The notes under the pieces: model-generated | Seen by the model: only the letters and a program-made list of their open reading frames with translations | Databases searched by the model: none | Told to the model about the DNA's origin: nothing | In this document: piece after piece, positions 63,904 through 64,000 of the stretch | How the letters are laid out: every line of letters begins with the position of its first letter | How positions within the stretch are numbered: position 1 is the stretch's first letter | Made by a program: the position numbers and the translations under genes | Source: Spinacia oleracea | Lineage: Eukaryota > Streptophyta > Magnoliopsida > Caryophyllales > Amaranthaceae | Length of the DNA: 64,000 nucleotides | Assembly (NCBI RefSeq): GCF_020520425.1 | Contig: NC_079492.1 | Location: 140,930,361 to 140,994,360, forward strand | Direction of reading: 5' to 3'

Positions 63904-64000
63904 TTTTTTTTTAAGAGTTGTTTGCTTTTTTGATGCATGATAATCTTTTGGATTATGGTATTTTATAGATTTCTATGTTGCAATTTTGTCTTAATTTGTT

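Overview
This 64 kb window is nuclear DNA from a flowering plant, very probably a eudicot. The evidence is intron-containing genes for a chloroplast outer-envelope channel, a BURP protein, a WAT1-type transporter and a RUS/DUF647 protein, set in AT-rich DNA full of plant transposons (Stowaway, Tourist, CACTA, hAT, MULE, Helitron, SINE, LINE, Copia and Tat-type Gypsy). A chenopod or other Caryophyllales source is a guess; the sequence does not prove it. No CRISPR array, bacterial operon or intact rRNA/tRNA gene is visible.

Five host genes can be modelled exon by exon. OEP16-1-like, + strand, 6883-9434, 6 exons, 141 aa. BURP-domain protein, - strand, 15633-16535, one exon, 300 aa. HAD-family phosphatase, - strand, 22696-25266, 7 exons, 255 aa. 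WAT1-related transporter, + strand, 46132-51277, 7 coding exons, 395 aa, with a likely 3'UTR intron. RUS1-like protein, - strand, 53819-60919, 7 exons, 658 aa. They look like unrelated neighbours, not a pathway cluster: two act in plastids (OEP16, RUS1), one is exported (BURP), one is a membrane transporter and one a probably soluble phosphatase.

The rest is mostly layered mobile DNA. 1-6.5 kb: a MULE end, a Stowaway, a TIR MITE, a SINE and a 1.4 kb Helitron holding another TIR element. 10.1-15.3 kb: a whole-looking Copia element inside a Stowaway MITE. 17.4-20.7 kb: a Tourist-like shell holding a CACTA MITE, a 31-bp minisatellite, a Stowaway and two LINE 3' fragments. 25.8-37.3 kb: an 11.5 kb, apparently very young Tat-lineage Gypsy element whose polyprotein is on the - strand and which carries a separate antisense gene with its own TATA box. 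40.1-42.1 kb: a truncated LINE. 43.1-44.6 kb: a palindromic MULE carrying pieces of a GRF-zinc-finger gene. Introns of the HAD and RUS1 genes hold MITEs and SINEs whose ends and target duplications can be read directly. 62-64 kb: tandem repeats and a TIR element built around a 33-bp repeat with CCATGG centres.

The most rewarding targets are the antisense gene of the Tat-type element, the palindromic GRF-MULE, the nested elements with readable insertion order, the LINE tail that may encode a nuclease-like domain, and the intron that starts exactly after the WAT1-like stop codon. Coordinates of splice sites, TIRs and TSDs were read by eye; homology calls rest on recognised motifs, not on searches.
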